From: Pseudomonas sp. PDM16 | Lineage (GTDB): Bacteria > Pseudomonadota > Gammaproteobacteria > Pseudomonadales > Pseudomonadaceae | Reading direction: 5' to 3' | Assembly (NCBI RefSeq): GCF_014851865.1 | Contig: NZ_JACVAM010000005.1 | Location: 310,001 to 374,000 of the forward strand | Length of the DNA stretch: 64,000 nt | Shown: positions 19,669 to 29,723 of the stretch, one piece after another | Layout of the letters: every line of letters begins with the position of its first letter | Numbering within the stretch: the stretch's first letter is position 1 | Made by a program: the position numbers and the translations under genes | Notes under the pieces: model-generated | Seen by the model: the letters and a program-made list of their open reading frames with translations, nothing else | What the model was told of the DNA's origin: nothing | The model's database searches: none

Positions 19669-20343
19669 ATGAGTAATGGCAAGATGATGGTTATTGACGG
19701 GGATCAATGCCGAGCTCGGGGATGGCTGTGGAACGGGGCGGACACGATGTCGCAGGGGGTGTTGATCCTCGCCCACGGTGCCGGTGCGCCAATGGACAGC
19801 GCGTTCATGCAACGCATGGCTGAACTGCTGGCGGAGCGTGGGGTGAGCGTCCTGCGTTTCGAGTTTCCCTACATGGCAGAGAGGCGGCTGAATGGCGGCA
19901 AGCGCCCGCCAAATCCGCAGGCGCAACTGCTGGACAGCTGGCGCGCGGTGTGGCGCGAGGTTCGCGAGCAGGTGACAGGACCGGTGGCCATTGGCGGCAA
20001 GTCCATGGGCGGGCGCATGGCCAGCCTGTTGGCGGACGAGCTGGGCGCAGATGCGCTGGTTTGCCTGGGCTACCCCTTCTATGCGGCGGGCAAGCCGGAG
20101 AAGCCCCGCGTGGCGCATCTGGCGCAGCTGCAGACACGCACGCTGATCGTGCAGGGTGAGCGCGATGCCTTGGGCAATCGGGAAACCGTGAGTAGCTATG
20201 AGCTGGCGCCGAGCATCGTTTTGCACTGGCTGGCGGCTGCCGACCATGACCTGAAGCCGCTCAAGTCATCGGGCTTCGACCATGAGCAGCATCTGCGGAG
20301 TGCCGCGGAGGCAGTGGTGCAGTTTCTGGGATGGCGCCGCTAG
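19669..20343 (+). CDS. Alpha/beta hydrolase of the TEX30/KANL3-like type
   Basis: 224-residue cytoplasmic alpha/beta hydrolase, divergent from ccoN-2. It shows LILAHGAGAPMDS (oxyanion region), the nucleophile elbow GKSMGG, a GERDALG acid segment and the catalytic His in AADHDLKP. The start at 19669 follows a GCAGGGCAAGC ribosome-site-like stretch. If it is right, the Anr box of ccoN-2 lies within codons 9-13. An ATG at 19747 would leave the box non-coding, but the earlier start is in frame with plausible sequence. The substrate is unknown. A gene of this type sits beside ccoN in P. aeruginosa too. Confidence 0.85.
   Translation: MSNGKMMVIDGDQCRARGWLWNGADTMSQGVLILAHGAGAPMDSAFMQRMAELLAERGVSVLRFEFPYMAERRLNGGKRPPNPQAQLLDSWRAVWREVREQVTGPVAIGGKSMGGRMASLLADELGADALVCLGYPFYAAGKPEKPRVAHLAQLQTRTLIVQGERDALGNRETVSSYELAPSIVLHWLAAADHDLKPLKSSGFDHEQHLRSAAEAVVQFLGWRR
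19694..19707 (-). promoter_or_regulatory. Perfect Anr/Fnr box upstream of ccoN-2
   Basis: TTGACGGGGATCAA matches TTGAY-N4-RTCAA at every fixed position. Its centre is about 74 bases upstream of the ccoN-2 ATG. It lies inside the predicted coding sequence of the divergent hydrolase gene, where it encodes Ile-Asp-Gly-Asp-Gln. Established knowledge: Anr induces the second cbb3 operon in pseudomonads. Confidence 0.85.
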
Positions 20344-20404
20344 CCGTTGCCAGTGCTGTCACGAAAGAGGTGTCACGCGGACCGGCAAGTGCGGCCGGCA
20401 CGTA

Positions 20405-21451
20405 TCACGGTACGTTTCTGTTCACCTCGGCCTCCCGGCTCTGGGCCAGTTGTTCGGCTGCTTCCAGTCGCAGCATCTCACGCTGGTCGAAGCGCTCTTT
20501 CGCCATTCTGCTGATGCTGGCTTGCTTGTCCTCATCGCTGAGCCCGCTGTTCTCGATATGGGCTTTCTCGCGACGATAATCGTCAATGCGCTGCTGCCAC
20601 TGCTGGCGCTTCTGGTCCAGCACCTCCAGGCGCGCGGTGGCTTCGGCACCGACCAGCTGCAGACGCAGCTGCTGGATCTGCGCCGGGTCGGCACCCTGGG
20701 CTTGTAATGCCGCGGTCTGCTGGCGTAGTTCGGCTTGCAGCTGAGGCACTACCATCTCCTGCATCTCCTCCGGCAGGCCATCGCGCAGGCGATCCATTGC
20801 CTGCGCTTTCTGTTGATCGTCCAGCGACTGGTCGTGACGGATCGCCAGGCGCTGCAGGGTGAACAGGTTGTAGGCCTCCTCCTGGGCGAAGAAGGCCTGG
20901 TGCGCCTCGCTGCTGAAGATGCTGGCGCGCAGGTTCTGCACGGCCTGCTCGCGCTGTCGCATGGCGTCCAGGCTGGCCATCTGTGGCAGGTCCTTCTCCA
21001 GCTGGATCAGTTGGCGCTTGTAGTCCAGGTACTGCTCCAGTAGGGCCAGCGCCTGGCTCTCGGCCGGCTCGTCGAGTTGACTGCGGATGTAGGCCTGCAG
21101 GCGTTCGATGCTGGTCCCGATGGTCTCCTCGCCATAGGCGCTGAGGAAGTAATCGAAGATGCGCCGGATATCCATGCTGATCAGCAGGTTGCCGGCTTCG
21201 TCGAGACGGAACTGGCCGTCCACCTGGGTTCCGGCAAAGGATGGCGGCAGCGGGGTGATGCCCGCAGTCAGCGCCGGTGGCTCTTGCGCGTTGGTTTCGG
21301 GCTGGGGGGGCGCCATGCGCGCCGGTGGCTCGGTGGGCGCTTGTTGCGGCGCAGAGGGCGAGCCCTGCGGTTCGAGGGGGTTGAAGTAGAGAGTGGTGGC
21401 AACGCCCACCCCGATGAGCAGGGGCACGGCCAATAGCAATGGCTTGTTCAC
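20405..21451 (-). CDS. lifO: Lipase-specific foldase (lipase chaperone)
   Basis: Inner-membrane-anchored steric chaperone that folds the secreted lipase in the periplasm. The 348-residue protein has an N-terminal transmembrane anchor (about residues 5-23), then a Pro/Ala-rich linker to about residue 70. The diagnostic foldase motif [13 protein letters not shown] is at residues 96-108, followed by a long helical alpha-solenoid rich in Gln and Glu. The start codon is GTG at 21451. It lies directly downstream of the lipase gene, separated by a strong GC hairpin that should lower its expression relative to the lipase. Confidence 0.95.
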   Translation of the reverse strand: MNKPLLLAVPLLIGVGVATTLYFNPLEPQGSPSAPQQAPTEPPARMAPPQPETNAQEPPALTAGITPLPPSFAGTQVDGQFRLDEAGNLLISMDIRRIFDYFLSAYGEETIGTSIERLQAYIRSQLDEPAESQALALLEQYLDYKRQLIQLEKDLPQMASLDAMRQREQAVQNLRASIFSSEAHQAFFAQEEAYNLFTLQRLAIRHDQSLDDQQKAQAMDRLRDGLPEEMQEMVVPQLQAELRQQTAALQAQGADPAQIQQLRLQLVGAEATARLEVLDQKRQQWQQRIDDYRREKAHIENSGLSDEDKQASISRMAKERFDQREMLRLEAAEQLAQSREAEVNRNVP

Positions 21452-21474
21452 GGCGAGACTCGGCAGGAGAAAAC

Positions 21475-21498
21475 ATCGGGGCCCGTACGGGCCCCGAT
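21475..21498 (-). terminator. Perfect 24-bp palindrome between lipase and foldase genes
   Basis: The stem ATCGGGGCCCGT is followed directly by its exact complement. In the minus direction the hairpin is followed by GTTTTC, so it looks like a rho-independent terminator or attenuator. It lies between the lipase stop (21506) and the foldase GTG (21451). Partial read-through would give less foldase than lipase. Confidence 0.75.
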
Positions 21499-21505
21499 TC
21501 TTGGC

Positions 21506-22579
<1,074 letters not shown>

Positions 22580-22715
22580 CTAAACGGGCGTTTGCGGTGA
22601 AGACCGCATGGTTATTGGCTTCCCGCTTCGCCTGTGGGTTGTTACCGAGGGAAACAGGCGTTCCCCCTCTTCGGGAGGGTGACTGCGTTTCCGGAAGCTG
22701 ATTGGCGGGTTCGGG

Positions 22716-23213
22716 TCAGGCCAGAGGCCACCGCTTCAAGGGGTGATATAGGCACTTTTCGGACTGGTAAAGCACGAACTCATCGACGTTCCATGCATAG
22801 GCTGGTGCAGCCACTCGTTCCGGCAAATGGCTCTCTCTTGCCAACGTCAGGTGTGGTTTGTAGTCGCGGTTCTCGATCGGCATGCCGGCCTCGGCAAGGA
22901 GCTGTTGAAGGCCATCGGCCAATGCCAGGAGTTGCTCGGGTGGTTGGCTAGGCGCCAGATGCAGCAGACCGCCGTGCCAGCAGTCGAGGCGATCCAGCCG
23001 CAGTTCGAAGGCGAGTTCGGCCAGCGGCAGCCGAGCCGGCAACTGCTCCAGCAGTGCCAGCCGGCTCTCTGGCAGATGGCCCAGGAATGCCAAAGTCAGG
23101 TGCAGGTTGCCGGCGGGGACGGGCTGGCCGGCGAATTGCTGGCCCTGGCGCCACGTGTCGACTCGCGTGGCGATGTGGGCGGGGCAAGGCAGGGCGTAAA
23201 AGAGTCGCAGCAT
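22716..23213 (-). CDS. thpR: RNA 2',3'-cyclic phosphodiesterase (2'-5' RNA ligase family)
   Basis: 165-residue two-histidine phosphoesterase that opens 2',3'-cyclic phosphates or seals 2'-5' linkages in RNA. The two HxT motifs are HLTLAFLG and PHLTLAR, one in each half, and the N-terminal LRLFYALP is typical. The ATG at 23213 has AAGG eight bases upstream; an ATG at 23219 is close by. It is minus strand and monocistronic, ending near a small CCCTC/GAGGG hairpin at about 22665-22680. Confidence 0.92.
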   Translation of the reverse strand: MLRLFYALPCPAHIATRVDTWRQGQQFAGQPVPAGNLHLTLAFLGHLPESRLALLEQLPARLPLAELAFELRLDRLDCWHGGLLHLAPSQPPEQLLALADGLQQLLAEAGMPIENRDYKPHLTLARESHLPERVAAPAYAWNVDEFVLYQSEKCLYHPLKRWPLA

Positions 23214-23379
23214 AGGCATACCTTGACAGTGGTGGGCGGCATTCCTAGGATCGCACCCCATAGCGCCGATTTAAGAGCAACTTGCGGGGCGCTGCCCGGT
23301 TGGGCGAATACCGCTAAAGCGCTGGCCGGTGTCGCCTCCCACCGCAGTCCGGCGGGACTATGAGGCTGAGACTGCATCC

Positions 23380-23691
23380 ATGAGCTGCCCTCGCACGCAT
23401 TTGCATTTTTCCCCTTTGCCGCGCACTGCGGTCAATCGCCATCCCCATGTGCTGCTTGTCGGCAGCCATCAGCCCCGCCTGCTCAAGAGTCTCGAGGGCT
23501 GGCCCAAACAGTGGTCGGGGGCACGCAATTTCCTGATCCGTTTCTCGGGCGCTGACGCGCGGGAACTCTCCCGCTTGCCGGCCAATGCCTTCGACCTGGT
23601 GGTGGTCGGTGTGGAGGCGCAGCCGATGGGCGATGAACTGATCGAGCAGTTGGTGCGGGTCGCGCGCCAGGGTTTGATCAGCCTGCGCTGA
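23380..23691 (+). CDS. Small protein of unknown function, receiver-like fold possible
   Basis: About 103 residues from the ATG at 23380 (a GTG at 23329 would give 120). After a polar N-terminus comes [17 protein letters not shown], and near the end [21 protein letters not shown]. The alternating strand and helix pattern resembles a response-regulator receiver domain, but no phosphoacceptor Asp triad is evident. Its 3' end overlaps the convergent greB gene by 14 bases. No function is assigned. Coding potential is supported by hydrophobic-strand periodicity only. Confidence 0.55.
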   Translation: MSCPRTHLHFSPLPRTAVNRHPHVLLVGSHQPRLLKSLEGWPKQWSGARNFLIRFSGADARELSRLPANAFDLVVVGVEAQPMGDELIEQLVRVARQGLISLR

Positions 23692-24190
23692 GCGTCGGGT
23701 AGTCGATGGCGGTGATGTAGAACTCCTGCTCGCCACCAGGCGCCTGCACTCGTACCTCGGCGTCCAGCGCTTTGCCCACCAGGGCGCGGGCCAGGGGTGA
23801 GTCGATGCTGATCAATCCGAGCTTGAGATCCAGTTCGTCGGGACCGACGATGCGGTAGCGCGACTCGGCGCCATCTTCGTCCTCCAGGGTCACCCAGGCG
23901 CCGAAGTAGACCTTGTTCGGGTCGGCCGGCGGGGCATCCACCACCTTGAGATTCTCCAGGCGTTTGGTGAGAAAGCGCACGCGACTGTCTATTTCGCGGA
24001 GCATCTTCTTGCCGTAGATGTACTCGGCGTTTTCCGAACGATCGCCGAGGGCGGCAGCCTCGCTGACTGCCTGGGTCACTTGAGGGCGGCGCACGTGCCA
24101 GAGCTCGTGCAGTTCTTCGCGCAGGCGGGCCTCGCCCTCAGGCGTGATCAGTGGAGTACCAGCGGTACGGGGCGGACGGTAACGGCTCAT
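23678..24190 (-). CDS. greB: Transcription elongation factor GreB
   Basis: 170-residue RNA polymerase cleavage factor that rescues backtracked complexes. The N-terminal coiled coil (about 15-85) contains the conserved [20 protein letters not shown] with the acidic tip, and the C-terminal FKBP-like domain holds [16 protein letters not shown]. The YIYGKK wording and length mark GreB rather than GreA. It overlaps the small unknown gene at its 3' end. Confidence 0.95.
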   Translation of the reverse strand: MSRYRPPRTAGTPLITPEGEARLREELHELWHVRRPQVTQAVSEAAALGDRSENAEYIYGKKMLREIDSRVRFLTKRLENLKVVDAPPADPNKVYFGAWVTLEDEDGAESRYRIVGPDELDLKLGLISIDSPLARALVGKALDAEVRVQAPGGEQEFYITAIDYPTLSAG

Positions 24191-24389
24191 GGTGCTCGCG
24201 AGATATGAAGGTCGGGCGATTCTAGGTTCTGTAAGAAAGCTCGTCGAGCGAAGGTCAGTCAGGCTAAGCGCTGCCGAAAAGGCTTGTAGAGGCAGCAGAC
24301 GGGACGTGAAAGCGAGTCACTCGCTATTAATGAGCATGACTCGCTACGCTCGCCCTTCTGTGCCAGATCATCGTGTGACTAGAGGCGGC

Positions 24390-24416
24390 CTGCTTCACCG
24401 AGCTTCGGTGAAGCAG
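24390..24416 (-). terminator. Strong hairpin downstream of ybbP
   Basis: CTGCTTCACCGA pairs perfectly with TCGGTGAAGCAG across a three-base loop. It lies between greB and the permease gene, downstream of the permease stop at 24459. There is no T-run. The rest of the 270-base gap holds no recognisable gene. Confidence 0.55.
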
Positions 24417-24458
24417 GGGGCGAGCGCAGGTAGATCCTGTGCAGGCTCAGGCTGAAGC

Positions 24459-26951
24459 TCAGACTTCTCGCAGCACGGTCAGCGGTGATGCGTTCAACGC
24501 CTTGCGTGTGCCCCACACACCGGCCCCGCCTACCAGTAGAGCGCCGATAAGTGGCAACAGCAGCAGCCAGGGGTGGGGTTGCCACTGTAGCTCCATGGCA
24601 TAGCGATAGAGCAGGAAGCTGACCAGCTCGCAGCCGACGGCGGCCAGTAGACCGCTGCCGGCACCGAGCAGGCCGAACTCGGCGCGGCGGGCTCTCAGCA
24701 GCAGGCGCCGCTCGGCACCAAGGGCGCGCAGCAGCGCACCTTGGCGCAGGCGTTCGTCGAGGGTCGACTGTAGGCCGGCGAACAGTACTGCCAGGCCAGC
24801 GGCCAGGACGAACAGCAGCACATACTCAACCGCCAGGCTGACCTGGGCCATGATGCTGCGCAGCTGCTCCAGCAATGCCTCGACCTGTAGCAGGGTGACG
24901 GCCGGGAACTCGCGCGACAGCTCGACCAGTTGCTTTTCGCTGCGTGGCGGCAGGTAGAAGCTGGTCAGGTAGGTGGCGGGCAGATCCTGCAACGTATCCG
25001 GTTCGAAGATCATGTAGAAGTTCGGCTGGAAGCTATCCCACTCGACCTGGCGCAGGCTGGTGACCCGGGCCTGCTTCTCCATGCCGCCGACACTGAAGGT
25101 GAGTGCATCTCCCAGCTTCAGGCCCAGGCTTTCGGCCAGTTCGGACTCCACCGAAACGCCGGGCTGCTCTCCCGGTTGCTGGGGCTGCCACCAGTGTCCG
25201 TCGAGCAATACGTTGCCCTCGGGAAGCTCGGCGGCCCAGGTCAGACTGAGATCGCGCTGGATGGCTCGCTCGCCCTGACTGTCCTTGCTGACGATGCCTT
25301 TTACCGGCTCGCCATTGATCATGGTCAGTCGCCCGGCGACTATCGGGTACAGCGGGGCTGGATGGGGCGACAGCTGTTCGAGGCGCGCGGCGAACGCAGC
25401 ACGCTCGTCCGGCAGCACATTGAGGGCGAAGTGGTTGGGAGCTTCTGGCGGCAACTGATCCTGCCAGGTGTCGAGCAGCTCGCCACGTAGCAGGGCGATC
25501 AGGCTCATGGCCAGCAGGATCAGGCCGAAGGCCAGCGACTGTCCCGCCGCAGCCAGCGGGTGGCGCAGCAGCTGCCCCAGGCCCAGTCGCCACGGCAGGG
25601 AGGCACGTGCCAGCAGGCGGCGCAGGGCGTTCAGCCCCAGCAGCAAGATGCCGCCCAGCAGCAGGGTGGCGAGCAGGCCGCCACCGAGCAGGCCCAGAGT
25701 CAGCTTCAGGTCCAGGCTCAGTCGCCACATGATCAGCCCCAGTGCGAGCAGGGCCGCCCCGTAGACCAGCCAGGAACTGGGCGGAATCGGAAGCAGGTCG
25801 CGGCGCAATACTCGTAGTGGCGGCACGCGACCCAGAGCGGCCAACGGCGGCAGCGCGAAGCCGGCCAGGGCAACCAGTCCGGTGGCGATACCGGCCAATG
25901 CCGGTAATAGTCCGCCCGGGGGAACCCCGGGTGGTAGCAGCCCCTGCAGCAGTTTGAACAGCACCAGTTGGCCAATCCAGCCGAGCAAGGCGCCTGCTAG
26001 GCTGGCGAGCAGGCCGAGCATGGCCAGCTGTAGGCCGAACAGGCTCAGGGCTTCGCGGCGTGACAGGCCCAGGCAGCGCAGCAGGGCACTGGTGTCGAAA
26101 CGGCGCGCGGCAAAGCGTGCGGCCGATAGGGCAACAGCGACGCCGGCCAGCAGCACGGCGGCCAGGCTGGCGAGATTCAGATAACGCTCGGCACGGCCGA
26201 GCGCGCCGCCGATCTGCCGGTTGCCATCGCGGGCATCTTCCAGGCGCTGGTGGGCGGCAAGGCCTTTCTCGGTGGCCTCGCGATAACGTGCCAGGATATC
26301 GGCCTCACCGCGCCAGAGGTCGCGATAGCGTACTCGGCTACCCGGCTGTACCACTCCGGTGGAGGCGAGATCGTCCATATGTATCAGCACGCGTGGCGTG
26401 AGGCTGTAGAAATCACCGGCCCGATCGGGCTCGTGGGTCAGTACGCGGGTCAGGCGCAACTGCCGATTACCAACTTCGATGTCCTGGCCGACCTTCAGGT
26501 CCAGCGCGGCGAACAGGCGGGCTTCGGCCCAGGCCTCGCCCGGCTTGGGGCCGCCACCGGGTTGTTCCGGAGCATAGGGTTCGGCGGCGCTCTTCAATTC
26601 TCCGCGTAGCGGATAACTGCCGTCGGCGGCCTTGATGCTGGCGAGCTGGATACCCTGTACGCCGGCGATGACGCTGGCGAATTCGACCACCTGTGCATGT
26701 TCGAGCCCCAGTTTGCGGCCGACCTCAATCTGCTCGGGGGTGGCAGGCGCGCTACCGTTCAGGACCAGATCGGCACCGAGAAACTCGGTGGCACGCAGCA
26801 ACATGGCGCCGTTGAGGCGAGCGCCGAAGTAGCCGATGGCGGTGCTGGCGGCGACAGCCACCAGCAGGGCGAAGAACAACACGCGCAACTCGCCAGCGCG
26901 TGCGTCGCGCAGCAGTTGACGCCAGGCGAGGGCAAGCAGGCGAGCGGCCAT
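24459..26951 (-). CDS. ybbP: ABC transporter permease, FtsX-like (YbbP family)
   Basis: 830-residue permease with the duplicated FtsX/MacB layout. There is an N-terminal helix (about 22-45), a large periplasmic domain (to about 250), three helices, a long central segment, more helices, a second periplasmic domain and three C-terminal helices. Its ATG overlaps the stop of the ATPase gene. The pairing with ybbA and divergent tesA is the same as in E. coli and P. aeruginosa. The substrate is not established; lipoprotein or envelope-stress roles are typical for the superfamily. Confidence 0.92.
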   Translation of the reverse strand: MAARLLALAWRQLLRDARAGELRVLFFALLVAVAASTAIGYFGARLNGAMLLRATEFLGADLVLNGSAPATPEQIEVGRKLGLEHAQVVEFASVIAGVQGIQLASIKAADGSYPLRGELKSAAEPYAPEQPGGGPKPGEAWAEARLFAALDLKVGQDIEVGNRQLRLTRVLTHEPDRAGDFYSLTPRVLIHMDDLASTGVVQPGSRVRYRDLWRGEADILARYREATEKGLAAHQRLEDARDGNRQIGGALGRAERYLNLASLAAVLLAGVAVALSAARFAARRFDTSALLRCLGLSRREALSLFGLQLAMLGLLASLAGALLGWIGQLVLFKLLQGLLPPGVPPGGLLPALAGIATGLVALAGFALPPLAALGRVPPLRVLRRDLLPIPPSSWLVYGAALLALGLIMWRLSLDLKLTLGLLGGGLLATLLLGGILLLGLNALRRLLARASLPWRLGLGQLLRHPLAAAGQSLAFGLILLAMSLIALLRGELLDTWQDQLPPEAPNHFALNVLPDERAAFAARLEQLSPHPAPLYPIVAGRLTMINGEPVKGIVSKDSQGERAIQRDLSLTWAAELPEGNVLLDGHWWQPQQPGEQPGVSVESELAESLGLKLGDALTFSVGGMEKQARVTSLRQVEWDSFQPNFYMIFEPDTLQDLPATYLTSFYLPPRSEKQLVELSREFPAVTLLQVEALLEQLRSIMAQVSLAVEYVLLFVLAAGLAVLFAGLQSTLDERLRQGALLRALGAERRLLLRARRAEFGLLGAGSGLLAAVGCELVSFLLYRYAMELQWQPHPWLLLLPLIGALLVGGAGVWGTRKALNASPLTVLREV

Positions 26952-27634
26952 CAGGGTTCCACGCTGTCGACGAGATGCCCGGCTTCCAGGCGGATCAGGC
27001 GGTGGCAGCGATGGGCCAGGCGCTCGTCGTGGGTGACCAGGACCAGGGTGGTGCCGCGTTCCTTGTTCAGTTCGAAGAGCAGGTCGCTGATGCGCTCGCC
27101 GGTGTGGCTGTCGAGGTTGCCGGTGGGTTCGTCGGCGAACAGGATCGCCGGCTCGGCGGCAAATGCCCGGGCAATGGCTACACGTTGCTGCTCACCACCG
27201 GACAGCTGGCGCGGGTAGTGGCCGAAGCGTTGTCCCAGGCCTACTCGCTCCAAGAGCGAGGCAGCGCGCTGGCGGGCATCGCCGCGGCCTTCCAGCTCCA
27301 GCGGCAACATGACGTTTTCCAGGGCATTGAGGTTGTCCAGCAGTTGGAAGGACTGGAATACGAAGCCGACATGTTCGGCGCGTACGCGTGCGCGGCGATC
27401 CTCATCGAGTGATTGCAGTGCATGACCTGCCAGCTCCACCTCGCCAGCGCTGGGCAGGTCGAGCCCGGCGAGCAGGCCGAGGAGGGTAGACTTGCCGGAG
27501 CCGGAGCTACCGACGATGGCCAGGCTGTCGCCGCTGGCCAGCTCGAGGGAGAGGTCGTGGAGGATGGCCAGTTCGCCTTCCGTGCTGGGTACCACTTTGC
27601 TAAGGTGCCGCGCAGTAAGAATGCTTGCGCTCAT
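26951..27634 (-). CDS. ybbA: ABC transporter ATP-binding protein (YbbA family)
   Basis: 227-residue LolD/MacB-type ATPase. It has a Walker A GSSGSGKST near residues 41-49, a Q-loop (FVFQSFQLL), the signature LSGGEQQRVAIARA, Walker B ILFADEP and an H-loop (LVTHD). The ATG at 27634 is preferred, because longer reading into the divergent tesA leader adds no family sequence. It is coupled to the permease by overlapping codons. Its start and that of tesA are only ten bases apart. Confidence 0.95.
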   Translation of the reverse strand: MSASILTARHLSKVVPSTEGELAILHDLSLELASGDSLAIVGSSGSGKSTLLGLLAGLDLPSAGEVELAGHALQSLDEDRRARVRAEHVGFVFQSFQLLDNLNALENVMLPLELEGRGDARQRAASLLERVGLGQRFGHYPRQLSGGEQQRVAIARAFAAEPAILFADEPTGNLDSHTGERISDLLFELNKERGTTLVLVTHDERLAHRCHRLIRLEAGHLVDSVEP

Positions 27635-27644
27635 GGAGAGTCCG

Positions 27645-28250
27645 ATGCGTGCATTGTGGATGAGCGGTGCGCTGACACTGTTGCTGTGGGCACAGGGCGC
27701 ACTGGCCGGCACCGTCCTGGTCGTCGGCGATAGTATCAGCGCCGGTTTGGGACTGGATACCCGACAGGGTTGGGTTGCATTGCTGCAGAATCGCCTGGAA
27801 GAGGGTGGTTTCGAGCATCAGGTGGTGAACGCCTCGATCAGTGGCGACACCAGTTCGGGTGGCTTGGCGCGCCTGCCGGCGCTGCTTTCACAGCATCAGC
27901 CGCAGTTGGTGATTATCGAGCTGGGTGGCAATGATGGTCTTCGGGGGCAGCCTCCTGCGCAATTGCAACAGAATCTTGCCCGTATGGTGGATGCCTCCAA
28001 GGCTTCGGGTGCTGGCGTGCTGTTGCTGGGCATGCGTCTGCCGCCGAACTATGGCCAGCGTTATATTCAGTCCTTTGCTCAGGTGTTTGCGGATGTTGCC
28101 GCGGACAAACAGGTACCGTTGGTGCCGTTCCTGCTGGAAGGAGTGGGTGGTGTGCCGGGCATGATGCAGGCGGATGGCATTCACCCGGCGGTGGCTGGTC
28201 AGCCGAAGATGCTGGAGAACGTCTGGCCGACGCTGGAACCGTTGCTCTGA
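27645..28250 (+). CDS. tesA: Periplasmic GDSL esterase/thioesterase I
   Basis: 201-residue SGNH hydrolase with thioesterase, lysophospholipase and arylesterase activity in the family. A signal peptide (MRALWMSGALTLLLWAQGALA) is followed by block I VVGDSISAG (nucleophile Ser30), the Gly block NASISGDTSSGG, block III GGNDGLRG, and block V DGIHP with the catalytic Asp and His. The ATG at 27645 has GGAGAG just upstream. Its promoter must lie inside ybbA. Confidence 0.95.
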   Translation: MRALWMSGALTLLLWAQGALAGTVLVVGDSISAGLGLDTRQGWVALLQNRLEEGGFEHQVVNASISGDTSSGGLARLPALLSQHQPQLVIIELGGNDGLRGQPPAQLQQNLARMVDASKASGAGVLLLGMRLPPNYGQRYIQSFAQVFADVAADKQVPLVPFLLEGVGGVPGMMQADGIHPAVAGQPKMLENVWPTLEPLL

Positions 28251-28306
28251 GCCTTCCCCGTCTGCTGGCTTTCGGCTATCGTGGCGACCCCGCTCCGGAG
28301 CCCTGA

Positions 28307-28588
28307 ATGCCGCGTCCCGCCTGGTCCCTGTATGCCTATCAGTTGATCGTGCCAGATGAACAGCTCGACCTGTTTGCCTGCCGCGAGGCGAAGGTGCATC
28401 TGGTGGCCAGACAGCTGGAGCTGGGCGGTTTTGCAGACCGTACATTGTGTGGCGGATTGTTGCCGGCGCTGCCCGTCATGCGCTCGGTGACCAAGGCAGG
28501 CCTGCGTGACAGACGCCTTTGCCCCGTTTGCCGTGATGCCCTGGATGCGCAGCGGCGCGGTGAGCGGCTTCCCTGGTCCGGTGCCTGA
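28307..28588 (+). CDS. Unknown 93-residue protein with a C-terminal CPxC
   Basis: Small soluble protein between tesA and the L,D-transpeptidase gene. The N-terminal half (WSLYAYQLIVPDEQLDLF) looks like folded protein, and a C-terminal RRLCPVCRDALDAQRRG holds a CxxC that could bind metal or form a thiol pair. A third and fourth Cys lie at about residues 25 and 48. There is no signal peptide. I do not recognise the family. Confidence 0.55.
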   Translation: MPRPAWSLYAYQLIVPDEQLDLFACREAKVHLVARQLELGGFADRTLCGGLLPALPVMRSVTKAGLRDRRLCPVCRDALDAQRRGERLPWSGA

Positions 28589-28663
28589 TGGCTCCCGGCC
28601 GCGTGACGGCCCGTGTACAATTCCCGACCTCACTCATCAGCCATTCACCCCAAGGATTAAAGG

Positions 28664-29614
28664 ATGTTGTCGCTTGCTCGCTCGCTGAGCCTTGCCAGCC
28701 TGGCAGTCGTCGGCCCCGCCGCTGCGCTTGAATTGCCTCTGCCGCCTCCTGGCGAGGATATTGTTGGCCAGGTCCAGGTGATCAAGGCCAGGTACGAGGA
28801 CACCTTCGCCGATATCGCCACTGCCAGCGATCTGGGCTATCTGGAAATGGTTGCCGCCAATCCGGGTGTGGATCCTTGGCTTCCGGGTGAGGGTAGCGAG
28901 ATCATTCTGCCAACTCGCTACATCCTGCCGCCGGGGCCTCGCGAGGGCATCGTGATCAATCTGGCCGAATACCGCATGTACTACTTTCCGAAAGGGCAGA
29001 ACGTCGTGCACACGTTCCCGCTGGGAATCGGTCGTGAAGGCTGGGGCTCTCCTATCGCCCACACGACGGTGACGGCGAAGACGCCGAATCCGGGTTGGAC
29101 TCCGCCGGCATCCATTCGCGCAGAACATGCTGCCGATGGCGACCCGTTGCCAGCCTATGTGCCGCCCGGCCCGGATAATCCGCTGGGACCTTTCAAGTTC
29201 ACGCTGGGTACTCCTGGCTACCTCATCCATGGCTCGAACAAGAAGTTCGGCATCGGGATGCGCGTCAGCCATGGCTGCTTCCGCATGTTGAACAACAACG
29301 TGCTCGAGCTGGCGAAGATGGCGCCTGTGGGTACCTCGGTTCGAATCATCAACGAGCCTTACAAGTTCGGCTTCAGTGGCGGCAAGGTGTACCTCGAGGC
29401 ACATGCGCCGCTTACGGATGAGGGTGAGCCGTCGGTGGTGGACAAGCATACTGCAGTGATCAATGCGCTACTGAAGAACGAAGCGATGGGCGGCAGCATG
29501 CGTCTGGACTGGGAGATGGTCCGAGAGGTGGTGGCTTCGGAAGATGGAATTCCAATCGAGATCGCCACTCCTGACGAGGCGATTGCAAATCACGGTGAAG
29601 CGCTAACTTTCTAA
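28664..29614 (+). CDS. L,D-transpeptidase (YkuD domain) with LysM-like N-terminus
   Basis: 316-residue periplasmic enzyme expected to cross-link peptidoglycan or attach lipoproteins to it. A signal peptide ends near residue 22. A LysM-like segment spans about 38-85 (KARYEDTFADIATASDLGY). The YkuD domain runs from about 95 to 230 with His189 in LIHGSNK and the catalytic Cys205 in VSHGCFRM. A C-terminal extension of about 80 residues follows. The next gene is oprI, the peptidoglycan-associated lipoprotein, so a role in anchoring OprI is a reasonable guess. Confidence 0.92.
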   Translation: MLSLARSLSLASLAVVGPAAALELPLPPPGEDIVGQVQVIKARYEDTFADIATASDLGYLEMVAANPGVDPWLPGEGSEIILPTRYILPPGPREGIVINLAEYRMYYFPKGQNVVHTFPLGIGREGWGSPIAHTTVTAKTPNPGWTPPASIRAEHAADGDPLPAYVPPGPDNPLGPFKFTLGTPGYLIHGSNKKFGIGMRVSHGCFRMLNNNVLELAKMAPVGTSVRIINEPYKFGFSGGKVYLEAHAPLTDEGEPSVVDKHTAVINALLKNEAMGGSMRLDWEMVREVVASEDGIPIEIATPDEAIANHGEALTF

Positions 29615-29671
29615 TCGAGTACAAAGGTCTGTTGAGAAGTTACAACGGATCTTTGCTTGAGGGTGGTCAAT

Positions 29672-29706
29672 AAAAAAGCCGACCCGGTAACCCGGATCGG
29701 CTTTTT
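29672..29706. terminator. Bidirectional terminator between the L,D-transpeptidase gene and oprI
   Basis: AAAAAGCCGA pairs with TCGGCTTTTT around a GC-rich loop. It has an A-run before and a T-run after the stem, so it can terminate both convergent genes. Confidence 0.9.
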
Positions 29707-29723
29707 CAAAGCCTTCGCAAGAA

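Noticed and set aside
22660-22685. Terminator after thpR (CCCTC-TTCGG-GAGGG)
   Set aside because: Short stem and no T-run; it may be a minor hairpin, so it is not listed as a feature.
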